Assembly (NCBI GenBank): GCA_947630185.1
Contig: CANRGT010000011.1
Span: 1 to 60,769, forward strand
Direction: 5' to 3'
Origin: an uncultured Clostridia bacterium
GTDB taxonomy: Bacteria; Bacillota; Clostridia; TANB77; CAG-508
Length of the DNA: 60,769 bases
The position numbers and the translations under genes were made by a program. How positions within the stretch are numbered: position 1 is the stretch's first letter; each line of letters begins with the position of its first letter. Under the pieces are notes generated by a model. It did no database searches. It was not told the origin of the DNA and saw only the letters and a program-made list of their open reading frames with translations. Positions 35,680-44,514 of this stretch are shown here, piece by piece.

Positions 35680-36414
35680 ATGAGTGAATCAGTAGCATGT
35701 GGCTTGCATTGTACTAAAATAAATCATATAAGTGTAAAATTTGGAAAAGAAGTTGTGCTTAAAGATGTTAATCTTCATGTGCATTGCGGACAATTAACCG
35801 TAATAATAGGAAGAAACGGTGCAGGAAAATCTACACTTTTAAAAGCAATTTTAGGAGAAGTGGAACACACAGGAAATATTGTATTTACAGATATGAAGGA
35901 AAACATAACCAAAAGAATAAAAATAGGTTATGTACCACAATCAATACACATAGAAAAACACATGCCAACTACTGTTTACGATTTATTTGCTTCTTGCATT
36001 TGTCATGTACCAGTATTCTTAAAAAAAGATAGAAAAATTTATCAAGAAATAAAAGAGCAATTAAAACTATTCGGGGCAGAAAAATTAATAGATAAGAGCA
36101 TAGGGGACTTGTCAGGAGGAGAATTACAAAGAGTACTATTAGCAATAGCAACAAAGCCAACACCAAATTTACTTATTTTAGATGAGCCGGTTTCAGGAAT
36201 TGATAAAAATGGGACAGAGGATTTTTATGAATTAGTAAATGATTTGAAACAAAAATATGATATGTCTATTTTACTAGTCTCACATGACTTAGATTTAGTA
36301 AAAAAATATGCAGATAAAGTAGTATTATTAGATAAAGAAGTAGTAAAAGAGGGAACACCAGAAGAAGTATTTCATAGCCTAGAGTTTCAAAATAGGTTTG
36401 GAAGTTTGAAGTGA
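35680..36414 (+). CDS. Metal ABC transporter ATP-binding protein
   Basis: This 244-residue protein is the ATPase of the importer. It has Walker A GRNGAGKST, the Q-loop in IGYVPQSI, the signature LSGGELQR, Walker B LLILDEP and the switch His in VSHDLD. An N-terminal SVACGLHCTKINH adds Cys/His residues that might sense metal; that is speculative. Confidence 0.92.
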   Translation: MSESVACGLHCTKINHISVKFGKEVVLKDVNLHVHCGQLTVIIGRNGAGKSTLLKAILGEVEHTGNIVFTDMKENITKRIKIGYVPQSIHIEKHMPTTVYDLFASCICHVPVFLKKDRKIYQEIKEQLKLFGAEKLIDKSIGDLSGGELQRVLLAIATKPTPNLLILDEPVSGIDKNGTEDFYELVNDLKQKYDMSILLVSHDLDLVKKYADKVVLLDKEVVKEGTPEEVFHSLEFQNRFGSLK

Positions 36415-36517
36415 GCTTGAAAATAAAAAGATTTGAAAATACAAATTTTTTAAAATTCAGTATAAAAGAAGCAAAATTAGATTTAAAAGTCAAAAGTAGG
36501 AGGGAAAAGAGTTAAAT

Positions 36518-37360
36518 ATGGACCTTATTTATAGCATATTAGAAGCAATATTACCATTTGAATTTATAGAATATACCTTTATGAAAAATGCACTACTTGC
36601 TATTTTATTAGTAACACCAGTATTTGCAATATTAGGAACAATGATTGTAAATAATAAAATGGCATTTTTCTCAGATGCACTTGGGCACTCGGCATTAACA
36701 GGTATAGCAATAGGAATGGTACTAGGAATTAGTAACATGAATATTTCAATGATATTCTTTGCTGTAATATTTGCTCTTTTACTTAACTTTGTAAAAAATA
36801 AAACCACCTATGGAGCAGATACAATAATCAGCGTATTTTCTTCAATAGCAATTGCACTTGGCTTAGCTATGCTTGCACAAAGTGGAAACTTTAATAAATA
36901 TTCTAGTTATTTAGTTGGAGATATTTTAAGTATAAGTAATATAGAAATTTTATACCTATTCTTAGCTTTTATAGCTGTATTTGCATTTTGGTATTTTACA
37001 TTTAATAAATTAAATGTGCTTAGCATAAATAGTACATTAGCAAAAAGTAGGGGAGTAAACACAAAATTAATTGATAATATTTTTGTTATTCTAATTGCAG
37101 TTATTGTTATGATTTCAATTCGTTGGATTGGAATCTTGCTAATAAATTCATTATTAATTTTACCAGCAGCTTCAAGTAGAAATGTTGCTAAGAATATGAG
37201 AAGTTATCATTTATTATCAGTTATATTCTCATTATTCTCTGGCATTGCTGGTTTAGTAATATCGTATTATTGGAACATTCCAACAGGTTCTATGATAGTT
37301 CTAATCTCAGGAATAATTTATTTTATTACTTTTGGAATAAGAAAATTGGTTAAAGAATAA
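36518..37360 (+). CDS. Metal ABC transporter permease
   Basis: This 280-residue protein has about eight membrane helices and the ZnuB/ABC-3 family blocks GTMIVNNKMAFFSDALGHSALTGIAIG and LINSLLILPAASSRNVAKNMRSY. It forms the channel for the preceding ATPase. AGGAGGG precedes the ATG. Confidence 0.92.
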   Translation: MDLIYSILEAILPFEFIEYTFMKNALLAILLVTPVFAILGTMIVNNKMAFFSDALGHSALTGIAIGMVLGISNMNISMIFFAVIFALLLNFVKNKTTYGADTIISVFSSIAIALGLAMLAQSGNFNKYSSYLVGDILSISNIEILYLFLAFIAVFAFWYFTFNKLNVLSINSTLAKSRGVNTKLIDNIFVILIAVIVMISIRWIGILLINSLLILPAASSRNVAKNMRSYHLLSVIFSLFSGIAGLVISYYWNIPTGSMIVLISGIIYFITFGIRKLVKE

Positions 37361-37363
37361 CAA

Positions 37364-37419
37364 AAGACTTATGTTTTGTATTATGCTAAAAAGCTTAAAT
37401 AAAACATAAGTCTTATTTT
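37364..37419. terminator. Bidirectional terminator between the metal importer and pflA
   Basis: AAGACTTATGTTTT pairs with AAAACATAAGTCTT; T runs lie on both sides, fitting the converging genes. Confidence 0.8.
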
Positions 37420-38139
37420 TTAAATTCCTAATATTTTCTTAGCCCTATCCACATCATCAGGTGTTGCAGTAGGAACACCATCCAAAGGATATTTACTACC
37501 AAGCTTTTCCCATTTAAATCTTCCCATATCATGATATGGAAGAATTTCAACTTTTTTCACAGTTTTCAAAGTATCAATAAAATTTTTTAAGTCAATTAAA
37601 TCTTTTTCATTATCTGTAATTCCTGGAACTAACACTTGTCTAATCCACATATCTTTATTATTATCACTTAAATATTTAGCAAAAGCAAGCTCATTTTTAT
37701 TGGAAACCCCAGTCAAATCTTTACAAACTTCATCGTTTATACTTTTTATATCTAATAGAAATAAATCAGCTAAATCAATTACTTTTTTTATATCTTCAGT
37801 AATAAGAAAATTTCCAGAAGTATCAATAGCAGTATGAATTCCGTCAGCCTTTAACCTTTCAATAAGTGGAATTAAAAACTTAACTTGTAATAATGGCTCG
37901 CCACCACTGATTGTAACTCCACCGCCAGAAGGCATAAAATAGTTTTTATATCTTTCTATTTTAGCAATTATTTCATTTATAGTATAAAGCATACCACCGC
38001 AAGTATTCCATGTATCTCTATTATGGCAATATTTACATTTTAAATGACATCCTTGCATGAAAATTACGAACCTGATTCCAGGTCCGTCAACTGTGCCAAA
38101 TGATTCAAATGAGTGAATTCTTGCTTTTAGTTCGTCCAT
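37420..38139 (-). CDS. pflA: Pyruvate formate-lyase activating enzyme
   Basis: This 239-residue radical SAM protein puts the glycyl radical on PflB. It has SFGTVDGPGIRFVIFMQGCHLKCKYCHNRDTW with CxxxCxxC, GGGVTISGGEPLLQ and VPGITDNEKDL. It lies downstream of pflB on the same strand. Confidence 0.95.
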   Translation of the reverse strand: MDELKARIHSFESFGTVDGPGIRFVIFMQGCHLKCKYCHNRDTWNTCGGMLYTINEIIAKIERYKNYFMPSGGGVTISGGEPLLQVKFLIPLIERLKADGIHTAIDTSGNFLITEDIKKVIDLADLFLLDIKSINDEVCKDLTGVSNKNELAFAKYLSDNNKDMWIRQVLVPGITDNEKDLIDLKNFIDTLKTVKKVEILPYHDMGRFKWEKLGSKYPLDGVPTATPDDVDRAKKILGI

Positions 38140-38180
38140 TTTTCCCTTTCAATTATTTAATTTTTAAAATACTGTAAAAT

Positions 38181-38220
38181 GAGCAGGTCAGAATGCATAA
38201 CTGTTTATCTGACCTGTTCA
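38181..38220 (-). terminator. Hairpin between pflB and pflA
   Basis: On the minus strand GAACAGGTCAGAT pairs with ATTCTGACCTGCTC, followed by ATTTTA. It probably lowers pflA expression relative to pflB by partial termination, or protects the pflB 3' end. Confidence 0.7.
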
Positions 38221-38226
38221 AAAACA

Positions 38227-40470
38227 TTAAATACTTTCATGAATAGTTCTATTTATAACATCTAATTGTTGTTCTCTAGTTAATTTAGTAAAGTTTACAG
38301 CATAGCCAGAAACACGAATTGTAAGTTGTGGATATTTCTCAGGGTGATCCATAGCATCCAAAAGTAAACTTCTATCAAATACATTTACATTTATATGGTG
38401 ACCAGTTTGAATGAAGAAACCATCTAACATATTTACTAAGTTAGATATCTTAGAAGCTTCGTCTTTTCCAAGTGTTCCAGGTGTGATAGAGAAGGTATAA
38501 GATATACCATCTTCTGCGTATTCATAAGGTAGTTTTGAAATAGTATTCATAACTGCAAGTGCACCATTAGTATCTCTACCATGAAGTGGGTTAGCACCAG
38601 GACCAAAAGGCTCTCCGTCTTTTCTTCCATCAGGAGTGTTACCTGTATTTTTACCATAAACTACATTAGATGTAATTGTTAATATTGAAAGTGTTGGTCT
38701 TGAATGCTTGTAAGTATGGTGACTTTCTAATTTTTTCATAAATGTTTTTACAACTGAAACAGCAATGTCGTCAACTCTATCATCATCATTACCGTATTTT
38801 GGAAAATCTCCTTCAACTTGGTAATCAACTGCTAATCCAGTTTCATCACGAATAACTTTTACTTTAGCATATTTTATAGCAGATAAAGAGTCTGCAACAA
38901 CTGATAAACCTGCAATACCACAAGCCATTGTTCTTAATAAATCTCTTTCTCTGTCATGTAAAGCCATTTCTAAAGCTTCATAAGAATATTTATCATGCAT
39001 ATAATGAATCATATTAAGTGCTTTAATATAAATTTTTGCAACATAATCCATCATGCAATTAAATTTTTCCATTACTTCATCATAATTTAAATATTCAGAT
39101 GTGATAGGCTCAAAACGAGGTGTAACTTGCTTTCCAGTTTTTTCATCTCTACCACCATTTATAGCATATAATAAAGTTTTAGCTAAGTTTGCCCTTGCAC
39201 CAAAGAATTGCATTTGTTTACCTATCTTCATAGCAGATACACAACAAGCAATAGCATAGTCATCACCTAAAGTAATTCTCATTAAATCATCATTTTCATA
39301 TTGAATAGAAGATGTTTTAATTGAAATCATTGCACAGTATTTTTTGAAGCCTTCTGGTAAATTTTTAGACCATAATACTGTTAAATTTGGCTCTGGTGCA
39401 GGTCCTAAATTTATTAATGTATGAAGAACTCTAAAAGAGTTTTTTGTAACTAAAGTTCTACCATCAATGCTCATACCACCGATGCTTTCAGTAACCCAAA
39501 CTGGATCTCCACTAAATAAAGCGTTATATTCAGGTGCTCTTAAGAAGCGAACCATTCTTAATTTCATAACAAAGTGGTCCATTAACTCTTGAGCTTCATT
39601 TTCTGTTATAACTCCGTTTTTTAAATCTCTTTCAATATAAATATCTAAGAAAGTAGATGTTCTACCTAAACTCATAGCAGCACCATTTTGGTCTTTAATA
39701 GCTGCTAAATATCCAAAATATAGCCATTGTATAGCTTCTTTAGCATTTGAAGCAGGATTAGAAATATCAAAACCATAGCTTTGAGCCATTTGTTTTAATT
39801 CATTTAAAGCAACAATTTGGTCATGAATTTCTTCTCTTTGACGAATCATTTCTTCTGTCATTTCATCAGCATCTACAATAGAAAAAGCCTCTTGTTTTTC
39901 AGCAATTAAGCTATCTACACCATATAGAGCAACTCTTCTGTAATCACCAATAATTCTTCCACGACCATAACCATCAGGAAGACCTGTAATTAAGTGTGAG
40001 CTTCTAGCTGCTCTAATTTCAGGTGTATACACAGAGAAAACACCATCATTGTGAGTTCTTCTTAAATCGTGATAAATATGAGAAATTTGCTCATCAACTT
40101 TATAGCCATAGCTTTCACAAGATTTCTCAACGATTCTAATACCACCATTTGGCATAATAGCTCTTTTTAAAGGTTTATCAGTTTGAAAACCAACAATTTC
40201 TTCTAGGTCTTTATCAATATATCCTGGAGCAAAACGATTAATTCCAGATGGAGTAGAAGAATCTACATCTAAAACACCACCATTTTCTGTTTCTTTCTTA
40301 TATAAATCTAAAACATTATTCCATAATTTTTTAGTCTTTTCAGTTGGACCTACTAAAAATGAATCATCTCCTTCATAAGGTGTGTAGTTTGCCTGAATAA
40401 AGCCTCTAACATCGATTTCTTTAGTCCATTCACCTTGTTTGTTAAAACCATTCCATTGTTCAAAATCCAT
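38227..40470 (-). CDS. pflB: Formate C-acetyltransferase (pyruvate formate-lyase)
   Basis: This 747-residue glycyl-radical enzyme turns pyruvate and CoA into acetyl-CoA and formate. The active Cys pair is in [13 protein letters not shown], and the radical glycine lies in [11 protein letters not shown] near the C-terminus. GGAGGT precedes the ATG. The length is normal. The radical site is intact here, unlike in nrdD. Confidence 0.97.
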   Translation of the reverse strand: MDFEQWNGFNKQGEWTKEIDVRGFIQANYTPYEGDDSFLVGPTEKTKKLWNNVLDLYKKETENGGVLDVDSSTPSGINRFAPGYIDKDLEEIVGFQTDKPLKRAIMPNGGIRIVEKSCESYGYKVDEQISHIYHDLRRTHNDGVFSVYTPEIRAARSSHLITGLPDGYGRGRIIGDYRRVALYGVDSLIAEKQEAFSIVDADEMTEEMIRQREEIHDQIVALNELKQMAQSYGFDISNPASNAKEAIQWLYFGYLAAIKDQNGAAMSLGRTSTFLDIYIERDLKNGVITENEAQELMDHFVMKLRMVRFLRAPEYNALFSGDPVWVTESIGGMSIDGRTLVTKNSFRVLHTLINLGPAPEPNLTVLWSKNLPEGFKKYCAMISIKTSSIQYENDDLMRITLGDDYAIACCVSAMKIGKQMQFFGARANLAKTLLYAINGGRDEKTGKQVTPRFEPITSEYLNYDEVMEKFNCMMDYVAKIYIKALNMIHYMHDKYSYEALEMALHDRERDLLRTMACGIAGLSVVADSLSAIKYAKVKVIRDETGLAVDYQVEGDFPKYGNDDDRVDDIAVSVVKTFMKKLESHHTYKHSRPTLSILTITSNVVYGKNTGNTPDGRKDGEPFGPGANPLHGRDTNGALAVMNTISKLPYEYAEDGISYTFSITPGTLGKDEASKISNLVNMLDGFFIQTGHHINVNVFDRSLLLDAMDHPEKYPQLTIRVSGYAVNFTKLTREQQLDVINRTIHESI

Positions 40471-40687
40471 TTAAAATACCTCCTATAAGTTAACAATTTA
40501 TTTTGAAATTTAAGTTTTAATTTATTTAAAATTTTAAAATACAAATTTATTTTAAGTTGTTAATTTATTCAAAAATTTAAGTATTAAAATTTAAAATGCG
40601 TATTGATAATATTAGCATAAATTTAAATATTTATCAATACTTTAATTCAAAAAACGACAATAATACCTAAAAATATTATAATATCGA

Positions 40688-40722
40688 AAAAAAGCAAGAA
40701 TTATATATATAATTCTTGCTTT
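40688..40722 (-). terminator. Terminator after the XRE regulator
   Basis: AAAGCAAGAATTATA pairs with TATAATTCTTGCTTT; on the minus strand TTTTTTTC follows. The rest of 40471-40745 is AT-rich and must hold the pflB promoter, which I could not fix. Confidence 0.75.
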
Positions 40723-40745
40723 TAATATAACCACTTTAACAAAAA

Positions 40746-41072
40746 CTATTCTTCTTCACTAATAACTTTTGCGATTTTGTAAATAAGTTTTTGTTTTTCA
40801 GGAGGAATTGAACTTAAAATTTCATTAAACTCAGAAGTGAGATAATTAGAAGATTTGCTAGAAACTCCATTTAAAATGTAGCCTTCTGAAACGCCTAAAA
40901 TATCACAAATTTGAGTTAATCTTTTTAAATTTATATGAGAATTTCCACGTTCAACTCTGCTTAAAAATGCAATTGAAACATCTAATTTTTCAGCTAAATT
41001 ATCTTGAGTCATTTTTTTATCAAGTCTAGCTTTCTTTAGTCTTTGACCAATAATAGTATAATCAAGTGCCAT
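40746..41072 (-). CDS. XRE family transcriptional regulator
   Basis: This 108-residue protein has a helix-turn-helix domain of the Cro/CI type at residues 8-62 (RLKKARLDKKMTQDNLAEKLDVSIAFLSRVERG). The C-terminal ~40 residues may dimerise. The start at 41072 follows GGGGGTAAA. It could control pflBA or act elsewhere; context does not decide. Confidence 0.85.
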   Translation of the reverse strand: MALDYTIIGQRLKKARLDKKMTQDNLAEKLDVSIAFLSRVERGNSHINLKRLTQICDILGVSEGYILNGVSSKSSNYLTSEFNEILSSIPPEKQKLIYKIAKVISEEE

Positions 41073-41361
41073 AAAATTTACCCCCATATTTTATTTAAAC
41101 TATATATAGCATTTATTCGTAATACATTACAGATACAAGTAGGTTAATATTGCTAAATAAGTTATATACTGATTTCTAATAATATTTTGTACAATAAAGC
41201 TGGAAATATTAGAGTTTCAAGATGAAAATGTTTTACATATATGGAAAAGAATACCAAATTGTAAATATGAAATTTTTTTATGAAAATGATTAAAATAGAA
41301 ACTAAGATTACTATTAAGTAAAAAAATATAGACAAATTGTATTAAAAAATTTAACTTTTGC

Positions 41362-41519
41362 TTGCTTTATATTTTTTCTTATGCTACAATATTTGTGGCT
41401 TTCAAAAGAAGCTTAAATGAATTTAATTATTTTGGAAACTATCCCTTCTTAAATTTGATATTAAAAAGGTCATTGTATCAAAATATTAAATGTCAAAAAT
41501 AAAGAAGGAGGTATATATC
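41362..41519 (+). promoter_or_regulatory. Promoter and ~120-nt leader of the zinc-ribbon gene
   Basis: TTGCTT (41362-41367) and TACAAT (41385-41390) are 17 bp apart. The leader to the ATG at 41520 is long for such a small gene and has an AAGAAG...CTTCTT pair, recalling cold-shock type leaders. The stretch 41073-41361 shows nothing clear. Confidence 0.5.
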
Positions 41520-41684
41520 ATGGCAGATAAAACTTTAAAATGCAAAGACTGTGGAGCAGAATTTGTTTTTACAGAAGGTGAACAACAATTCTATGCTGAA
41601 AAAGGTTTTACAAATGAACCTCAAAGATGCCCAGAATGCAGAAAAGCAAGAAAAGCACAAAGAAGAAATAATAACAATGCTTAA
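41520..41684 (+). CDS. Zinc-ribbon domain protein
   Basis: This 54-residue protein has two CxxC pairs (CKDCGAEF and CPECRKARK) and an EGEQQFYAEKGFTNEPQRC stretch, the known 'zinc-ribbon domain containing protein' of Clostridia (zinc-finger of probable DNA/RNA-binding kind). AAGGAGGT precedes the ATG. Strong promoter and terminator suggest high expression. The role is unknown. Confidence 0.85.
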   Translation: MADKTLKCKDCGAEFVFTEGEQQFYAEKGFTNEPQRCPECRKARKAQRRNNNNA

Positions 41685-41696
41685 AATAGCAAAAAT

Positions 41697-41726
41697 AAAA
41701 AATCTACCGAAAAGGTAGATTTTTTG
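41697..41726. terminator. Bidirectional terminator between the zinc-ribbon gene and spoIIID
   Basis: AAAAAATCTACC pairs with GGTAGATTTTTT around GAAAA; it serves both converging genes. Confidence 0.85.
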
Positions 41727-41730
41727 AACT

Positions 41731-41997
41731 TTATATAGCTTCTTCATGATGGCTATACTTCATTTTTGTAGCAAGGCCTCCTCTTATGTGTCTTTCAGCT
41801 TTGTTTTCATCTAATATTTGCCTAACCTCATGAGCTAAAATGGGGTTTATCTTAAGTAATCTTTCACTTACATCTTTGTGAACAGTACTTTTACTAACAC
41901 CAAACTTCTTGGCAGCTCCTCTAACAGTATCTTTGCTATCTATAATATATTGTGCTAAATTAACAGCACGTTCTTCTATTGATACATTTCTTTTCAA
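41731..41997 (-). CDS. spoIIID: Sporulation regulator SpoIIID
   Basis: This 88-residue protein has the SpoIIID helix-turn-helix (DTVRGAAKKFGVSKSTVHKDVSERL) and the basic C-terminus that contacts DNA. It acts in the mother cell between SigE and SigK stages. AAGGGGGTT precedes the ATG. Confidence 0.95.
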   Translation of the reverse strand: MKRNVSIEERAVNLAQYIIDSKDTVRGAAKKFGVSKSTVHKDVSERLLKINPILAHEVRQILDENKAERHIRGGLATKMKYSHHEEAI

Positions 41998-42121
41998 ATG
42001 AAAAACCCCCTTGAAATAACGCTGTTTTGTACATTGTATTCAAGGAGAGTTTGTATTAGAACAAATAATATTTTGTTATTTCTTTTTGGCTGTATAATAA
42101 GAAGAAAGAGTGCATATTAAT

Positions 42122-42162
42122 GAAGTGCCTTCAAAAAGTATCTAACTTTTTGAAGGCACTTC
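42122..42162. terminator. Strong 18-bp inverted repeat between spoIIID and gene 42603
   Basis: GAAGTGCCTTCAAAAAGT (42122-42139) is an exact reverse complement of 42145-42162 with a 5-base loop. It lies downstream of the minus-strand gene that ends at 42187 and upstream of spoIIID. There is no clear T run, so it may be an RNA-stability structure. Confidence 0.65.
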
Positions 42163-42186
42163 AAAGTGAGCATCCTTTTCTTAAAT

Positions 42187-42603
42187 TTAAATTAGTCTGT
42201 ACGACTTTAAGAGGAATTTCAGATTCTCAAATTCAAATCTTAAACGACCAATTTCATCTTGCATGAGGAATATGTTAAAATTAGAAAATTCTTTTTCCTC
42301 AGCTGCTATAATAGCATTAGAAAAGTTTGCTGCCAATTTCTTGGCTGCATCATAAACACTTTGTGCATCTGGAACGAACTTAGAGTAATGGGATAAGTTT
42401 GACCTAACAGAAAAGAAACAAGGATTATTTTCATTAAGCCAACTTGAAACATCAGCTTCAGGGTCAACACAAAGGGCAATTACAGCTTCCCAAAACCGTG
42501 GTTGCATTTCTTCTTCGACGACAGGGAATTTTTTAGCAAAATATTCGTAAATGTATTTTGCTACAACTTCTTTGGAAATTGATTTTTTTTCTTTTGTGTT
42601 CAT
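42187..42603 (-). CDS. Unknown 138-residue protein, atypical composition, CGG read as Arg
   Basis: I do not recognise this protein. It starts with a Lys-rich helix and contains PRFWEAVIALCVDPEADVSSWL and a final segment DEIGRLRFEFENLKFLLKSY that could be a helix pair. No signal or membrane segment is seen. It is richer in GC than its neighbours, with codons such as GTC, CTC, CTG and CCC. Codon 36 is CGG, read in frame as Arg in MQPRFW; skipping the C gives a stop six codons later. It is divergent from yabG, one of the genes with a CGG shift. GGAGGT precedes the ATG. Confidence 0.72.
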   Translation of the reverse strand: MNTKEKKSISKEVVAKYIYEYFAKKFPVVEEEMQPRFWEAVIALCVDPEADVSSWLNENNPCFFSVRSNLSHYSKFVPDAQSVYDAAKKLAANFSNAIIAAEEKEFSNFNIFLMQDEIGRLRFEFENLKFLLKSYRLI

Positions 42604-42755
42604 AAAATACCTCCAAAATTATTTGGCTACAAGCAGTATGACTAATTCTGCTTTTTGGTTTTGTTAGTGATTATATTAAGCATTATAATATAGAGCTTCA
42701 TATAATTACTAACAGCTATCTTATTTTTACAGGCACATACCTGAAAAGTATATAT

Positions 42756-42784
42756 ATATTATCATAAATTTATGTAAATTGCAA
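42756..42784 (-). promoter_or_regulatory. Promoter of gene 42603 (minus strand)
   Basis: On the minus strand TTGCAA (42784-42779) and TAATAT (42761-42756) lie 17 bp apart. A leader of about 150 nt with small stems follows to the ATG at 42603. Confidence 0.55.
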
Positions 42785-42864
42785 CATTTTATAGCAAATT
42801 TACTATTTCTTTTCTTTTTTACAATTCTAATTCATCTTCTATATTGTAAAAATTTTACCCTGTC

Positions 42865-42892
42865 ACCAAACTACAAAATACGACATAAAATA
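42865..42892 (+). promoter_or_regulatory. SigK-type promoter of yabG
   Basis: AC at 42865-42866, 17 bp, then CATAAAATA at 42884-42892. This fits the mother-cell SigK pattern AC-N16/17-CATAnnnTA. In B. subtilis yabG is SigK-dependent. Confidence 0.6.
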
Positions 42893-42990
42893 TGATAACT
42901 GCATATTTATAAAATGCAAAATTCTTTCTATAAAGGAATGTAGGGGAGTTACCCCAAAAAAAGCAAATCTAGAAAGGAATGAATTTTGAT

Positions 42991-43819
42991 ATGAAAAAAC
43001 TTAAGAAAGGTGACATTGTAGCAAGATTATCATACGGAAAAGATATAATATTTGTAATACAAAGAATAATAAAAACAAAAGATGGAGACCAAATAGCAAT
43101 TTTAAACGGCTTGACAGTTAGAGTTCAGGCAGATAGCCCACTAGAAGATTTAGAAGAAGTAAGCCCTAAAATTGTAGAAGAACACATAAGAAAAGTAGAA
43201 GAAAAAGCATTAAAAAGAATTCAAAAACAAGAAAAAATGAAAAATTTATCTAAGCCATTTCGTGAAACTCTAGTTTCTTATACAGGAAGAATTCTTCATA
43301 TAGATGGTGATAGAAAATATAGTGAAAAATCTCGTAGATACTACAAAAAGTTAGGTTTAACAGCTTTTGTAAAAAACATACCTGAAAGAAATCAACCATA
43401 TTATATAAAAGGGTTAATACAAAGGTATGAACCAGATATACTAATAATCACACGGACATGACGGAATGATTAGAAAAGGAGCAAGGTTTAACGATTTATC
43501 AAATTATAGAAATTCAAAATATTTTGTTTCAGCAGTAATTGAAGCAAGAAAGCAAAAGCTAGATAAAGATTTGGTAATCTTTGCAGGAGCTTGCCAAAGT
43601 TATTATGAAAAATTAATGCTTGCAGGAGCAAATTTTGCTTCATCGCCAGCAAGAATACTAATTGACTTTATGGATCCACTTATTGTAGCAGAAAAAATAG
43701 CAACAACAAATGAAGAAAAATTCGTAACAATTAGAGATATGGAAGAAGAACTTAGAGACGGACAAAGAGGGGTAAGTGGAATAGGTGGTCAAGGAAAGAA
43801 AAAGACACTTTTGGTTTAA
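42991..43819 (+). CDS. yabG: Sporulation protease YabG, needing a +1 shift at CGG
   Basis: YabG is a mother-cell protease that trims spore coat proteins. The first part (about 154 residues) has GDIVARLSYGKDIIFVI, RILHIDGDRKYSEKSRRYYKKLGL and YEPDILIIT. The frame then meets CGG (43453-43455) and stops two codons later. Skipping the C at 43453 gives GHDGMIRKGARFNDLSNYRN and later IFAGACQSYYEKLMLAGANF and GIGGQGKKKTLLV, exactly the conserved second half. The joined protein is about 275 residues, near the B. subtilis size. The start at 42991 has AGAAAGGA at a workable distance. A SigK-like promoter lies upstream and veg downstream, the usual neighbourhood. Confidence 0.93.
43453..43455 (+). other. 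CGG shift site in yabG
   Basis: The triplet CGG follows ACA in YEPDILIIT. Dropping the C gives GGA CAT GAC, the Gly-His-Asp of the conserved ITGHD motif. The site is in the protease core, so an unshifted product cannot work. Confidence 0.88.
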
Positions 43820-44024
43820 ATTAAAGATAAAATATAAATTATTTTTAAGCAAGTTATAAGAATTATTAAAATAAAAGCAAGCTTAAAAATTAAAAATAAT
43901 TTACGGAAATAGGCATTGCAAAACTTTTGTTACGACCATGTAATAAAATTGTAACATAAATGTAATAAAACCCTAAAACCATTGATATATCTAAATTACA
44001 GCTAATGACACAAACCGAACTTTT

Positions 44025-44054
44025 TTGACATTTTTAGCTAAAAATGATATAATT
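44025..44054 (+). promoter_or_regulatory. veg promoter
   Basis: TTGACA (44025-44030) and TATAAT (44049-44054) with 18 bp between, a strong SigA promoter. The preceding spacer from 43820 shows nothing else. Confidence 0.75.
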
Positions 44055-44082
44055 TGCCCATATTAAAAAAGTAGGTGATGTT

Positions 44083-44382
44083 ATGATTTGTCCAAACGAT
44101 ATTGCTAGTTTGAAAACTGACATTAATGAAATGGTCGGACAAAAGATAATTGTCAAAGGATCTCTTGGAAGATGCAAAACCTTTGAAAAAGAAGCTACAA
44201 TAGAAAAAGCTTATCCAAATATTTTTGTTATTAAATATGAGGAAGAGAAAAGAAATGTTACTTATAGCTATACTGATGTCTTAACAAGAACTGTAGAAGT
44301 GGATGTATTTGATGGAACTAGTTATAGTCCACTTATTCCACCACCTGTACTTGAAGCAAAAAGACAAAAGAATTTAGCATAA
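44083..44382 (+). CDS. veg: Veg family protein
   Basis: This 99-residue protein matches Veg, a small beta-barrel protein (GQKIIVKGSLGRCKTFEKEATIEKAYPNIFVIKY). In B. subtilis Veg promotes biofilm gene expression and is strongly transcribed. It lies after yabG as in many Firmicutes. GTAGGTGAT precedes the ATG. Confidence 0.9.
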   Translation: MICPNDIASLKTDINEMVGQKIIVKGSLGRCKTFEKEATIEKAYPNIFVIKYEEEKRNVTYSYTDVLTRTVEVDVFDGTSYSPLIPPPVLEAKRQKNLA

Positions 44383-44433
44383 GTTAAAAATAATTTTATC
44401 AAAAAATTATTTTAACAAAATTTAATTAAAAAC

Positions 44434-44464
44434 AAAAAATTCCTAATTTTTAGGAATTTTTTTT
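44434..44464 (+). terminator. Terminator after veg
   Basis: AAAAATTCCTAA pairs with TTAGGAATTTTT, followed by more T. Confidence 0.85.
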
Positions 44465-44514
44465 GTCCCTAAACATATATATAAATTAGAAAAAATGAAT
44501 AGGAGGGATAAAAA

